Program-made: the position numbers and the translations under genes
NCBI GenBank assembly: GCA_027334565.1
Contig: DAHWUP010000001.1
Span: 62,001 to 126,000 of the forward strand
Direction of reading: 5' to 3'
Origin: Candidatus Levyibacteriota bacterium
Lineage (GTDB): Bacteria > Patescibacteria > Microgenomatia > Levybacterales > UBA12049
DNA length: 64,000 bases
Notes under the pieces: model-generated
Seen by the model: the letters and a program-made list of their open reading frames with translations, nothing else
Told to the model about the DNA's origin: nothing
Database searches by the model: none
Shown: positions 34,028-42,748 of the stretch, one piece after another
How the letters are laid out: each line of letters begins with the position of its first letter
Numbering within the stretch: position 1 is the first letter of the stretch

Positions 34028-34147
34028 GTCTTATAGTATTACTATGCAAATCGTAATTTTTGTATTTAAATTTATTTCGCTTAACTAACTTCCTAAACCC
34101 AGGAAGGCCATTTAACGACTTTCCCTGATGTTTGGAAGTTTTTTTGC
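34028..34147 (+). promoter_or_regulatory. Leader RNA with leader peptide and terminator (candidate attenuator or small RNA)
   Basis: From the forward promoter a transcript of about 120 bases would contain a 14-codon ORF (34044-34088, MQIVIFVFKFISLN, rich in Phe/Ile/Val). Its stop codon overlaps the base of a hairpin. The stem pairs AACTTCCTAAAC (34087-34098) with GTTTGGAAGTT (34130-34140), with one bulge, and is followed by seven T. The next gene begins ten bases later. A TATAGT box lies six bases before the small ATG. Confidence 0.5.
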
Positions 34148-34156
34148 GGCAAAAAT

Positions 34157-35041
34157 ATGACCAGACCAGAATCTCAACCGGTATCAACGAACGAATCAGG
34201 TATAACGGGCACAAACGGAATAGATACAACCGGAACGCTTTTTATGCAAGCAGACCCAAGGGTGGTCGGCATAGAAACCCGTAGAATAGCCAGGGCAGAA
34301 AGATTTCAAAGCGACTTGAATATCTTAACCCAACTACTTGCCGACGAAGGTCACGGAACCGACTATGCAAAAGATGCCGGCGCAAACCTGATGGAAGAAT
34401 TTTCCGCCTCCACTTCTGAGGCTCAAAAAGAGCTCGCGGCAAGACTGGCAACAGCCGTTGACGCGAAGTTAAGGCGTAGGTTAACATCGGATTTGAGTTA
34501 TCTGGATGAAATTAAAAGGGAAAACGGGTTTACTGCGGTAGGAGCAGAGGAAGAAAGAGCTTGGCGAACATTATTTACGCAAGCTTCCAAAAAAGACAAG
34601 CTGATGCTGGTGAGGGACTTAAGAAGCGAACTGGAAACAACTCTGGTTGCTCATTTTGGATATTATTTGTCCGCATGGCAAGACAGGTTATCGGAAATGG
34701 ACAGACCACAAGAGGTTATTGAAAAAGAAGTATCCGCTCTAAACGAAAAATTCGGTAACGCATCCGATAGAGGTAAGGTTGGAATTGCCAAGACCCTCAG
34801 GGAAAAAGTGATCGCATCCGCAGAGTCAAGCGCTACAGCCAGATTTGAAGCTTTTATGGAGATTTATGAAGAGTTAACCAGGAATAAAGGTCTTGATGGA
34901 GACGATTATCCAGAAGCCGAGGGCCTGAGACAAACTTTTCTTAAAGCGAACAAAGCAAGAAGGACAGGGTTAACTAACAATCTTGAATCTCTGGTCTTCA
35001 GGGCTATCACCGCCAAACCTAAAAACTTTCCCAGCGCCTAA
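34157..35041 (+). CDS. Unknown alpha-helical protein with four internal repeats
   Basis: The 294-residue soluble, highly charged protein begins with a disordered Thr/Ser/Gly N-terminus (about 1-28). Four related helical units lie at about 75-105, 131-165, 188-222 and 253-284. Each shows a pattern of L-x3-F-x2-A-S/N-x3-K/G-x2-L-x2-x-L-R/E (for example 'LFTQASKKDKLMLVRDLRS' and 'LNEKFGNASDRGKVGIAKTL'). I recognise no family. It sits directly behind a leader peptide and terminator, so expression may be conditional. It overlaps recJ at its 3' end by 4 bp. Confidence 0.7.
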   Translation: MTRPESQPVSTNESGITGTNGIDTTGTLFMQADPRVVGIETRRIARAERFQSDLNILTQLLADEGHGTDYAKDAGANLMEEFSASTSEAQKELAARLATAVDAKLRRRLTSDLSYLDEIKRENGFTAVGAEEERAWRTLFTQASKKDKLMLVRDLRSELETTLVAHFGYYLSAWQDRLSEMDRPQEVIEKEVSALNEKFGNASDRGKVGIAKTLREKVIASAESSATARFEAFMEIYEELTRNKGLDGDDYPEAEGLRQTFLKANKARRTGLTNNLESLVFRAITAKPKNFPSA

Positions 35042-36702
35042 ATCCGCTTGAGATCTTTTACCTTTAACTGCAAGTTTTTATATCCGTTCCAGATATGTTC
35101 ATCCAAAACGTATACCGCGTCCACTTTGTCACCCGTTTTAACTTTGGAGTATTGCCCTCCTTTAAAATAGATCCCCTCAAATCTTAAGTCGGAGTGTTGG
35201 GACCTAAAACCTAATTTAAGATGCTCTCCGTCACTTCCGACGGTTCTTAAGTTTTCAACCGTGAGATTTTTGGTCAAAAAAGTCGGCTCCGGGTTACCCA
35301 TGCCAAAAGGCGCCAGTTTTTGGGTTAGGTCATAAGTTCCTGAAGTTATAAGTTCTTCCGGTAGCTCCAAGTCTATTCTCAAGCTTCGAACAAGCTGGTC
35401 TTTGGTGATCATTTTTTCCGCCACTTCAAATAATTTCTTTTCCAGTTCGTTAAGTTTTTCGGTTTCGACCGTAAACCCGGCCGCCATCGGATGTCCGCCG
35501 ATATCAACCATCAAATCCGACGCTGTCCGTAAAAATTGCGTGATGTTAAAACCCTTAACCGAACGCGCCGAAGCTTTACTGTATTTTTTGCCTTTGGAAA
35601 TGACAATGGACGGTAGATAATATTCCTCGACCAGTCTTCCGGCGACCAGACCGACGATCCCCTGATTGAAGCCGTCGCTTGAAATAAAAATCAGTTTTCC
35701 TAAGGTTTTTTTATCGACTTTTTCTTTGGCATAATCCAAAGCCTCAAGCGTCAGTTGTTGTCTTGCGGTATTGGTATCGGATAGAAGCGTTGCTAGTTTA
35801 TCGGCTCTTTCCCGGCTTTTGGTGCAAATTAACCTTAACGAATCTGTTGCGTCATCGAGTCTTCCCGTCGCGTTAAGCCTCGGCGCGATGATATGCCCTA
35901 TCTCGTATACCCCGATTTCTTGCTTATCCATACCGGCTTTTGCAAAAAGGGCCAAAAGTCCCGGACGCCGCGTCCTTTGCAACGTTTTAAGTCCGAAATA
36001 TAACAGAGTCCGGTTAGCGCCGACTAAAGGAACCAGGTCCGCAACGGTCGCCAAAGCTACCAAAGAAAGGTGATCATCCTGCTCGGTTTTAAATGTTGAA
36101 TTTGATATTTTAAATTCTCTGGCAAGAAGGTATGCCACGCCCGCGCCGCAGAGTTTGGTGGTATGAACTATCGAAAAAGCTTTTGGAAGATCGGCCGAGG
36201 GCGTATGATGATCGGTAACTATCACGTCCACGCCGTTTTTTTGAGCATAAGCTACCGCGTCGTTGGCCACTATTCCGTTGTCAACGGTGATAATTAGCGA
36301 AATGTCCTGTTTTTGCAGTATCGCGTCTATTCCCTCTTTCGATAATCCGTAACCCTGCTCAAACCGGCTGGGGATGAAAGGTAAAACTTGAGCCCCGATC
36401 GAACTTAAAGTTTCCCAGATGATCGCCGAGGCACACACCCCGTCAACATCGTAATCGCCGTAAATAATGATTTTTTCTTTGTTCTCGATCGCTTGTTTGA
36501 TTCTTCCAACGGATTTTCTCAAATTTTTGATATTTATTCCGACCTTTTGCGGAGTAACTTTGGATAAATCCGGATCTAAAAATTCCTTAATTTCATTTTT
36601 GTTTTTAATTCCTCTGTTACGAAGCAGGACGTTGTTGATGTTTTGGGGCGTGATTTGAGGGTCCCCGCTGCTGTTTTGGTACTCTACCCGCCAATTGTTC
36701 AT
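35038..36702 (-). CDS. recJ: Single-stranded-DNA exonuclease RecJ
   Basis: 5'-3' exonuclease in recombination and repair. The 554-residue protein has the DHH domain motifs 'IIYGDYDVDGVCASA', 'LIITVDNGIV' and 'VIVTDHHTPS', the DHHA1 motif 'DIGGHPMAAGFTV', and a C-terminal OB-fold ('FGMGNPEPTFLTKN', 'KVDAVYVLDEHIWNGYKNLQL'). Length is normal. It diverges from the CCA-adding enzyme gene across a symmetrical promoter. Confidence 0.95.
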   Translation of the reverse strand: MNNWRVEYQNSSGDPQITPQNINNVLLRNRGIKNKNEIKEFLDPDLSKVTPQKVGINIKNLRKSVGRIKQAIENKEKIIIYGDYDVDGVCASAIIWETLSSIGAQVLPFIPSRFEQGYGLSKEGIDAILQKQDISLIITVDNGIVANDAVAYAQKNGVDVIVTDHHTPSADLPKAFSIVHTTKLCGAGVAYLLAREFKISNSTFKTEQDDHLSLVALATVADLVPLVGANRTLLYFGLKTLQRTRRPGLLALFAKAGMDKQEIGVYEIGHIIAPRLNATGRLDDATDSLRLICTKSRERADKLATLLSDTNTARQQLTLEALDYAKEKVDKKTLGKLIFISSDGFNQGIVGLVAGRLVEEYYLPSIVISKGKKYSKASARSVKGFNITQFLRTASDLMVDIGGHPMAAGFTVETEKLNELEKKLFEVAEKMITKDQLVRSLRIDLELPEELITSGTYDLTQKLAPFGMGNPEPTFLTKNLTVENLRTVGSDGEHLKLGFRSQHSDLRFEGIYFKGGQYSKVKTGDKVDAVYVLDEHIWNGYKNLQLKVKDLKRI

Positions 36703-36716
36703 AAGCGATTTTATTC

Positions 36717-36731
36717 TGCTATACTATAGCA
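36717..36731. promoter_or_regulatory. Palindromic shared -10 element between recJ and the CCA-adding enzyme
   Basis: TGCTATA-C-TATAGCA is a perfect 15-base palindrome. Read forward it gives the extended -10 TGC-TATACT; read in reverse it gives TGC-TATAGT. Transcripts would start about 16-18 bases apart and run in opposite directions. A small GCCT-GAGGTT-AGGC hairpin lies between it and the 36753 start. Confidence 0.6.
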
Positions 36732-36752
36732 AAGCCTGAGGTTAGGCACAAT

Positions 36753-38117
36753 ATGACAAGGCAAATTCCCGAAAGCGTTCTTAAAGTTTTCCACACTCTC
36801 AATAATCACAATTTCGAAAGCTACCTGGTCGGAGGAAGCGTCCGCGACCTACTGCTTCAAAGACCGGTCAAAGACTGGGATCTTACCACCAACGCGCCTC
36901 CCGCCGAATTAACCGAAATTTTTAAAGACGGTTTTTATAACAACCAGTTCGGGACGGTGGGAATTCCGGCCGAAATCGACGGCAAACCGCAGGTTATCGA
37001 AGTAACCACTTTCAGGACCGAGGTCAGCAAAACCCCGACGCATAAGCCCGACATTGTGTCTTGGGGAAAAAACATCGAGGAGGACCTTGGGAGACGCGAT
37101 TTCACAATCAACGCCATCGCGATGCGTCAGGATGGCGAGTTGATCGACCCCTACTTCGGGGAAAAAGACCTGGAAAGAAAAATCATCAAAGCCGTCGGCG
37201 ATCCCGGATTAAGGTTTAAGGAGGATGCGCTAAGGCTTTTAAGGGCGGTGCGTATTGCAACGGAACTTGAATTTACAATCGAAGAACACACCTTAAGACA
37301 AATTACTGAAGACGCGCCGCTTCTTAAGCACATCTCCTGGGAAAGGATAAATACGGAACTGTTAAGGATTCTGGCAAGCAAAAACGCATATGAAGGGATC
37401 ATGCTTTTATATAAACTTAAGCTTTTGGAATACATTCTCCCGGAATTGGTACGGGGGGTCGGTATTTCGCAGGCAAGGCCCGGCAGACACCATACCGAGG
37501 ACGTTTTCACACATAATGTATTGTCGCTAAAATATTGCCCTTCAAACGATCCTTTGGTCAGATTTTCCACGCTGATTCATGATATCGGAAAGCCGAACGT
37601 GGAAGCTAAGGATGAAAAAGGACTGGTTATCTTTCATAACCACGAAATGGTCGGCGCCAAAATGGCAGCCGAAATCTGTGACCGGCTAAGATTCTCAAAA
37701 AAAGAGAAAGAAAAAGTGGTAACACTGGTAAGATGGCATATGTTTTCGGTGAACGAAAATCAAACCGATGCCGCCGTCAGGCGTTTCATCCGCAGGATAG
37801 GAACCGAAAATATCAGGGACATGATGGATCTTCGTATCGGCGACCGGCTTGGCGGAGGAACGCAAACCGCGGAAAGCTGGCGGCTAAAACTGTTTAAGAA
37901 AAAAGTGGAAAAACAGTTACAGCCCGCTCCCTTTTCGGTTAATGACCTGGCGGTCGACGGTAACGACGTGATGAAAATATTGAAAATTAAACCCGGGCCA
38001 ATTGTCGGCAAAATATTACAGCAACTTTTTGAAGAAGTCGATGAGGATTTATCAAAAAACAACAAGGAGTTTCTGGATAGAAGGATCGATGGGCTTGGAA
38101 AAGATTTGGTAAAATAA
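36753..38117 (+). CDS. cca: CCA-adding tRNA nucleotidyltransferase / poly(A) polymerase with HD domain
   Basis: Class II nucleotidyltransferase of 454 residues. The catalytic head has 'SYLVGGSVRDLLL', 'VKDWDLTTNA' (DxD), 'EDLGRRDFTINAIAM' and 'EDALRLLRAVRIATEL'. A C-terminal HD domain follows ('RHHTEDVFTHNVL', 'FSTLIHDIGKP', 'HEMVGAKMA'). Since the window's tRNA lacks encoded CCA, tRNA maturation is the likely main role. Confidence 0.93.
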   Translation: MTRQIPESVLKVFHTLNNHNFESYLVGGSVRDLLLQRPVKDWDLTTNAPPAELTEIFKDGFYNNQFGTVGIPAEIDGKPQVIEVTTFRTEVSKTPTHKPDIVSWGKNIEEDLGRRDFTINAIAMRQDGELIDPYFGEKDLERKIIKAVGDPGLRFKEDALRLLRAVRIATELEFTIEEHTLRQITEDAPLLKHISWERINTELLRILASKNAYEGIMLLYKLKLLEYILPELVRGVGISQARPGRHHTEDVFTHNVLSLKYCPSNDPLVRFSTLIHDIGKPNVEAKDEKGLVIFHNHEMVGAKMAAEICDRLRFSKKEKEKVVTLVRWHMFSVNENQTDAAVRRFIRRIGTENIRDMMDLRIGDRLGGGTQTAESWRLKLFKKKVEKQLQPAPFSVNDLAVDGNDVMKILKIKPGPIVGKILQQLFEEVDEDLSKNNKEFLDRRIDGLGKDLVK

Positions 38118-38150
38118 TATAATTCTAATGCCTGCAATGAGCAGATTTAT

Positions 38151-38172
38151 CCTGAGTAAAGTCGAAGGAATC
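38151..38172. repeat. Short dispersed-type motif carrying the yqeY ribosome binding site
   Basis: The string CCTGAGTAAAGTCGAAGGAA resembles a short repeat that I know from many bacterial genomes (CCTTCGACTT...CTCAGG type). Its GAAGGAA end lies seven bases before the yqeY start codon and may supply the ribosome binding site. Only this copy was recognised in the window. Confidence 0.35.
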
Positions 38173-38177
38173 AAACT

Positions 38178-38630
38178 ATGAGTAAGAAAAATTTACAGGA
38201 AGAATTAAAACAATCGGTACTTTCCAAAAACGAATTAAAAACTTCCGTTTTGAGAATGCTTTTGTCTGCTATAAATTATTATGAAATCCAAAAAGGCGGT
38301 GCCGGTTATGAAGCGACGGAAGAAGACGTTATGACCGTGATCCAAAGTCAGGCAAAGCAAAGAAGAGATTCCATTGAGGAATTCAAAAAAGCGAAAAGGC
38401 AGGAACTGGTCGATAAGGAAAGCAAAGAACTGGAATATCTGAATGCGTATCTGCCGGCGCAAATGAGCGAGGAGGAAGTAAAAAATCTCGTAGCCGAAGC
38501 GGTAAAACAATCGGGTGCGACCTCAATGGCCGACATAGGAAAAGTGATGGGGATTTTGATGCCTAAAGTCAAAGGCAAAGCCGACGGCGCGATGGTTAGC
38601 AGTCTTGTCAAACAAGCTCTTACTTCTTAA
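38178..38630 (+). CDS. yqeY: GatB/YqeY domain protein
   Basis: The 150-residue protein covers the YqeY family over its full length: 'SVLRMLLSAINYYEIQK', 'VIQSQAKQRRDSIEEFKKAKR', 'ELEYLNAYLPAQMSEEEV' and 'DIGKVMGILMPKVKGKADG'. The domain is related to the tRNA-binding tail of the GatB amidotransferase subunit; the function of the free-standing form is unclear. It converges with secF and overlaps it by 11 bp. Confidence 0.94.
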   Translation: MSKKNLQEELKQSVLSKNELKTSVLRMLLSAINYYEIQKGGAGYEATEEDVMTVIQSQAKQRRDSIEEFKKAKRQELVDKESKELEYLNAYLPAQMSEEEVKNLVAEAVKQSGATSMADIGKVMGILMPKVKGKADGAMVSSLVKQALTS

Positions 38631-39522
38631 CCCTCTTGTTAATTAGATCCTGCCAGACGACCAGAAGCGGTGAGGCATTGAAAATCGACGAATAGGTTCC
38701 GGAAACAATACCGATCAAAAGCGCCACCACGAACCAGCGGATCGACTCTCCCCCGAAAATAAGAAGGGCCATCAGCACCAAAAGCACGGTTAATGAAGTA
38801 TTCAAAGACCTGTCTAGGGTCTGTAGGATCGAATCGTTCACAACGGTTGCGAATTCTTCCCCGCCGACCCGCTTAAGGTTTTCCCTTATCCTGTCGAAAA
38901 CAACGATAGTGTCATGAACGGAAAAACCGATCACCGTTAAAGCGGCGGTCAAAAACAAGCTGTCAATTTCAACTCCCAGGAAATGACCGAGAATCGAAAA
39001 GATCCCCAAAAGGACCAATACGTCGTGGATAAGAGCAATGATCGCGCAGATGCCGAATCGAAAACTTGAGGCGGGTTTCGGTACTTTTCTGAAAGTCCAG
39101 GTGATATATAACACAATCAGAAGCGATGCTACCACCAGCGCCTTGACGGCATTTGCGGTGGTTTCGGAGCCTATGGTCGGGCCGACCGTATCGTAGGATT
39201 CCTGCTGGAAATCCTTATATTTGTTTTTTAATGCGGTGGTAACGGACACGTCGGTCTTTTGATCGACAGGCTTTGTTTTAAGAAGTACCGTATTACCGGA
39301 AGGCTCAACGCTTAAAACCTGTATCTTGTTCTGCGAAAAAGTATTGTCGATGAAATTCAATTCTGTTTTAGTGACGACTTGTTTGAAAGAAAAAGTGAAA
39401 TTCGTTCCTCCGGTGAACTCGATCGACAAATTCAATCCCCAAAGAAGCAACGAAATCACTCCGGGAATGATGATTAGAAGCGAAAAAAGAAAATACCAGT
39501 ACTTTTTTCCGATAATATTCAT
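38620..39522 (-). CDS. secF: Protein translocase subunit SecF
   Basis: The 300-residue partner of SecD in protein export. It has an N-terminal helix, the 'LSIEFTGGTNFTFSF' periplasmic start, a short ectodomain, then five helices with 'ALIHDVLVLLGIF', 'ALTVIGFSVHDTIVVFDRIREN' and 'DSILQTLDRSLNTSLTVLL'. It starts 1 bp after the secD stop codon. Confidence 0.96.
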   Translation of the reverse strand: MNIIGKKYWYFLFSLLIIIPGVISLLLWGLNLSIEFTGGTNFTFSFKQVVTKTELNFIDNTFSQNKIQVLSVEPSGNTVLLKTKPVDQKTDVSVTTALKNKYKDFQQESYDTVGPTIGSETTANAVKALVVASLLIVLYITWTFRKVPKPASSFRFGICAIIALIHDVLVLLGIFSILGHFLGVEIDSLFLTAALTVIGFSVHDTIVVFDRIRENLKRVGGEEFATVVNDSILQTLDRSLNTSLTVLLVLMALLIFGGESIRWFVVALLIGIVSGTYSSIFNASPLLVVWQDLINKRVKK

Positions 39523-39523
39523 A

Positions 39524-40864
39524 TCATTTAAAAATTTGTCTTAAAAACGTCCGTGTTATCACAACCGCCGAAAACATCGATACCAAAACACCCAAAGCCA
39601 GAACCAATGCAAAACCCTTGACCATACCCGTCCCGAATTCGTACAGCACAAAACAGGTGATAAGGGTCGAAACGTTGGAATCCCGTATCGAAGTCCAGGC
39701 CCTGGAAAAACCGAGCTCTATCGAAGTTTCCCTTGATTTTCCCGACCGCAGTTCCTCTTTCATTCTCTCAAATATCAAAATGTTCGCGTCAACCGCCATT
39801 CCAATTGACAATATGAAACCGGCAATTCCCGAAAGCGTCAGGGTTATACCGTAAGGCGTAACCGAACTTAACTTGAAGATCGCCAGGACAAAAAGCGTAT
39901 ACAAACAAAGCGCCAAACTGGCAATGAAACCAAGTCTCCCGTAAAGCATCATCATGAAGAAGACGATTATTAAAAATCCCAAAACCCCGGCAAACAGCGA
40001 TTTCTCAAGAGAGGTCGTCCCAAGCGTTGGTTGGATAACGCTGGTCGATAAAACCGACAGCGGAACAGGTAGCGCGCCGGCATTTAGTTCGGTGCTCAAC
40101 TGGTTAGCCTGATCGACGGTGAAATTCCCGTTGATGACCCCGCTTCCGTTTAAAATCGGTTCCTGCACCGTCGGCGGATAACCCAACAGCTGGTTATCCA
40201 AAACTATTGCCAAGCGCTTGCCCACCAAACGGCTGGTGATGTCGCCGAATTTCTTCCCTCCGCCCGAAGTAAAGGTCAGTTGCACCTGCGGTTGACCGGA
40301 TTGCGAGTCAAAAGTAACGCTGGTCGATTGGATATCGGCGCCTGTTAAGTTGGTTTTTTTGTAATAAGTGCCGTAAGCATAAATCACCTGATTTACGGGC
40401 AAAAGTCTGGCGGAAGCACTCGAAATTTCCTCCCAAAACGAAAGTTGAGCGGTAGTCCCGATTAGACTTCTAACCTGGTTTACGTCGGTCAAGCCCGGCA
40501 AATCCACCGAAATACGGTAATCGTTGTTTCCTAAGATCATCGTTTGGACCACCGGCTCGGAAACCCCGAACAGGTTAACCCTGTTCTCAATCACAACTCT
40601 GGCGCTGTCCAAAGCGTTGGTCCTTTGATCCTGAGGAATGCTATTCATATCGGCTTTTAGCACCAGACTCGTGCCACCCTCAAGGTCCAAACCGCGTCTG
40701 AAGGTCATCGGCTGGGTAATGTTCAGTTTCTGTAAAACCACATTGGGGTCAAAATTAAGCTTATAATTTCCGATTTTGATATTATTTACAACCGGTAAGT
40801 TAATAAAAACCGCCACGATAGTCAAGACAATGATCAACCAAAACAGAGTACGCGGATTTCTCAT
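39524..40864 (-). CDS. secD: Protein translocase subunit SecD
   Basis: The 446-residue SecD has an N-terminal helix, 'FRRGLDLEGGTSLVLKAD', the P1-type ectodomain ('RISVDLPGLTDVNQVRSLIG'), 'LNAGALPVPLSVLS', and six helices with 'SIGMAVDANILIFERMKEELRSGKS' in two parts and 'DSNVSTLITCFVL'. It is shorter than the E. coli protein (615) because the P1 domain is compact, as in Gram-positive forms. It is the first gene of the secDF pair. Confidence 0.96.
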   Translation of the reverse strand: MRNPRTLFWLIIVLTIVAVFINLPVVNNIKIGNYKLNFDPNVVLQKLNITQPMTFRRGLDLEGGTSLVLKADMNSIPQDQRTNALDSARVVIENRVNLFGVSEPVVQTMILGNNDYRISVDLPGLTDVNQVRSLIGTTAQLSFWEEISSASARLLPVNQVIYAYGTYYKKTNLTGADIQSTSVTFDSQSGQPQVQLTFTSGGGKKFGDITSRLVGKRLAIVLDNQLLGYPPTVQEPILNGSGVINGNFTVDQANQLSTELNAGALPVPLSVLSTSVIQPTLGTTSLEKSLFAGVLGFLIIVFFMMMLYGRLGFIASLALCLYTLFVLAIFKLSSVTPYGITLTLSGIAGFILSIGMAVDANILIFERMKEELRSGKSRETSIELGFSRAWTSIRDSNVSTLITCFVLYEFGTGMVKGFALVLALGVLVSMFSAVVITRTFLRQIFK

Positions 40865-40907
40865 AGATTCGATTTATTTTCAGTAACACCCAAACGAAGT
40901 CAAAATG

Positions 40908-41483
40908 TCAAGAAAGCATCGCTTCTTCGTCGCCCAAGAGCATGACCCTGGAACCGGATAAAATCGCCATGATAAAAGGATCACGTTTCTTCTTTCTGAA
41001 ATCGAATTCCTCGTCGCTCATCACCGTATAATTTATTTCAGTATTCAACCTTTTTTCTTCCTCTCTCACCAACAAAGCCAGTTCCGGAAGAACCACGTTT
41101 CCTACTATTAATAAATCCACTTCGTCAGGCTCTTTTTTGATCTTTCTCAAAAAACGTCCCGAAAACATCGCAAATTTAATTTTTCCAAGTTTAACCCTGT
41201 TTTTTAATATCTCAGCCCCTAAACCGATGTTTTTGGAACCGAGTCTTAACAAATCGTAGTAAAAGGGGTAATTTTTTGAGAGGAAATAATATACTCTGTT
41301 AGCCCGCGGCTCTTTGGACAGAATTCCTTTTTTCTCCAAAAATGCCAGTTCTCTTCTTACCGCGTTTATTTCGTCGTTTGTCCTTCTGACCAGCTCCCTG
41401 ACGTGGAACATATCGTTGGGATTTGCCAAAAAGACGTTTAATAATTTCACCCGCGACTTGGATGTGATCAAATCTGAAAACAT
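40908..41483 (-). CDS. Winged-helix regulator fused to a nucleotidyltransferase-like domain
   Basis: The 191-residue protein has an N-terminal winged helix (about 1-75; 'SRVKLLNVFLANPNDMFHVRELVRRT', read in parts, and 'LEKKGILSKEPRANRVYYFL'). The C-terminal part resembles a minimal nucleotidyltransferase fold ('KKEPDEVDLLIVGNV'), without a clear GSxxxGxxSDID active site. A 22-base perfect palindrome lies 9 bases upstream of its ATG, suggesting autoregulation. Targets unknown. Confidence 0.72.
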   Translation of the reverse strand: MFSDLITSKSRVKLLNVFLANPNDMFHVRELVRRTNDEINAVRRELAFLEKKGILSKEPRANRVYYFLSKNYPFYYDLLRLGSKNIGLGAEILKNRVKLGKIKFAMFSGRFLRKIKKEPDEVDLLIVGNVVLPELALLVREEEKRLNTEINYTVMSDEEFDFRKKKRDPFIMAILSGSRVMLLGDEEAMLS

Positions 41484-41492
41484 AATTTGTTC

Positions 41493-41514
41493 TATTTATC
41501 CTCGAGGATAAATA
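41493..41514. promoter_or_regulatory. Perfect 22-base palindrome, probable operator
   Basis: Half-site TATTTATCCTC and its exact reverse complement with no spacer, in the promoter region of the winged-helix gene (ATG at 41483). AT-rich parts of it (TAAATA) could be the -10 box, so binding by the dimeric regulator would block transcription. Confidence 0.7.
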
Positions 41515-41556
41515 TACAAAACAATTTCGGAATTGGCAAGAGGGAAAATTATTCGC

Positions 41557-42744
41557 TTATTTAACGGTCAAAATACCTTCGGGCGGCAGGATCTCAAACC
41601 ACATTTGCCCTCTGTCAAACTTGATCTGGTTTCCCGAAGCATCGGTAAGAATAGTCCTTGAGGTTCTGGATTGTTTTGTCCAGGTAGCGTTTATCCTTTT
41701 ACCGTCCTTGAACACGACAGCCGTACCGCTGCCCTTATCACTATATAAAAGGTGGTCGTTGGCCACATACCCATCTTCGGCATTTTGTTCGTCCATATTC
41801 AAGACTATTATATCTTTAGACTCGATTTGTTTCCCGTTATCCTTATCCGTTTGAGGATTGCCTGCTTCAAAGCGTTTGTAAAGGTTGGTCTTGGGGTCGT
41901 ATACCCAGTCGACAAAGTAGTCGGAACCCATAGATGGCCAAAATTCAAGGTGAATTGTTTGACTCGCCGGCCTTTGTGACAAGGGCGCATCGTTAGTAAA
42001 TTGATAGGGAACGAAGGTCGAATCCCAGGATGTTCCGTTCGGATCGACGTTGGTCAATTTTCGGTATTTTGCCGCATAATCCCAGAGACCGGTGGTTGTC
42101 GAATACATGGTATGCTCGGTCGCCACATCCTGTCCGTTCGGCAACTTAAGTCTTGAATAGTCACGGTAGAAAGTTAAATCGACAAAACTGAACTGGTTCA
42201 AATCGTTATAGTTCGTCCAGCCGTAGTCGGTCAGCTGGCCAAGTGCATCCGCAGGACCGGGCTGGTTTGCTCCTCCCACATGAGCGTATAAAGGACTGGT
42301 GCCGTATTCGGAAATAAAGTCTATGAAATAGGTTCTTGCCGATCGAACCGGTCCGACGATACCTGCATCCTGGCAATAAAAAACCGCCAAAAACCTGGTA
42401 ATGCCGCCTTCGGCTACCGCTTCATAAACCGTATCCGCACTGGTCAATCCGGACTGAGGTCTTGCCTCCACCTGATTTTCTATCATGACCCCGAGCGGTC
42501 TATGTTTTTGCCACCAGGCTTCTTGCTGCTTGGAATATAACTCGCCGTTTATAGGACAGGCTTGGGTCTTGGGCAACGACTGATCAAAAGCTAAACTTCC
42601 ATTGGCACCGGTGGTTGGGGCAGCTATTGGGGTAATTACGGCACCCTGGGTAACTTTACCTGAAAAGAATAGATATGATGCTCCGGCCGAAATAAAATAC
42701 AATCCGATCGCAAAAAGCGTGACAATTATTTTGTTTCTATCCAT
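41557..42744 (-). CDS. DUF3048 (YerB-like) exported protein
   Basis: The 395-residue protein has an N-terminal membrane helix or signal (about 7-28), then the DUF3048 domains: 'RPLGVMIENQVEARPQSGL', 'ADTVYEAVAEGGITRFLAVFY', 'GPVRSARTYFIDFISEYG', 'PLYAHVGGANQPGP' and the C-terminal 'DRGQMWFEILPPEG'. The family (YerB of Bacillus) is a putative lipoprotein of unknown function. It follows the DUF4446 gene by 4 bp. Confidence 0.9.
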   Translation of the reverse strand: MDRNKIIVTLFAIGLYFISAGASYLFFSGKVTQGAVITPIAAPTTGANGSLAFDQSLPKTQACPINGELYSKQQEAWWQKHRPLGVMIENQVEARPQSGLTSADTVYEAVAEGGITRFLAVFYCQDAGIVGPVRSARTYFIDFISEYGTSPLYAHVGGANQPGPADALGQLTDYGWTNYNDLNQFSFVDLTFYRDYSRLKLPNGQDVATEHTMYSTTTGLWDYAAKYRKLTNVDPNGTSWDSTFVPYQFTNDAPLSQRPASQTIHLEFWPSMGSDYFVDWVYDPKTNLYKRFEAGNPQTDKDNGKQIESKDIIVLNMDEQNAEDGYVANDHLLYSDKGSGTAVVFKDGKRINATWTKQSRTSRTILTDASGNQIKFDRGQMWFEILPPEGILTVK

Positions 42745-42748
42745 AATA

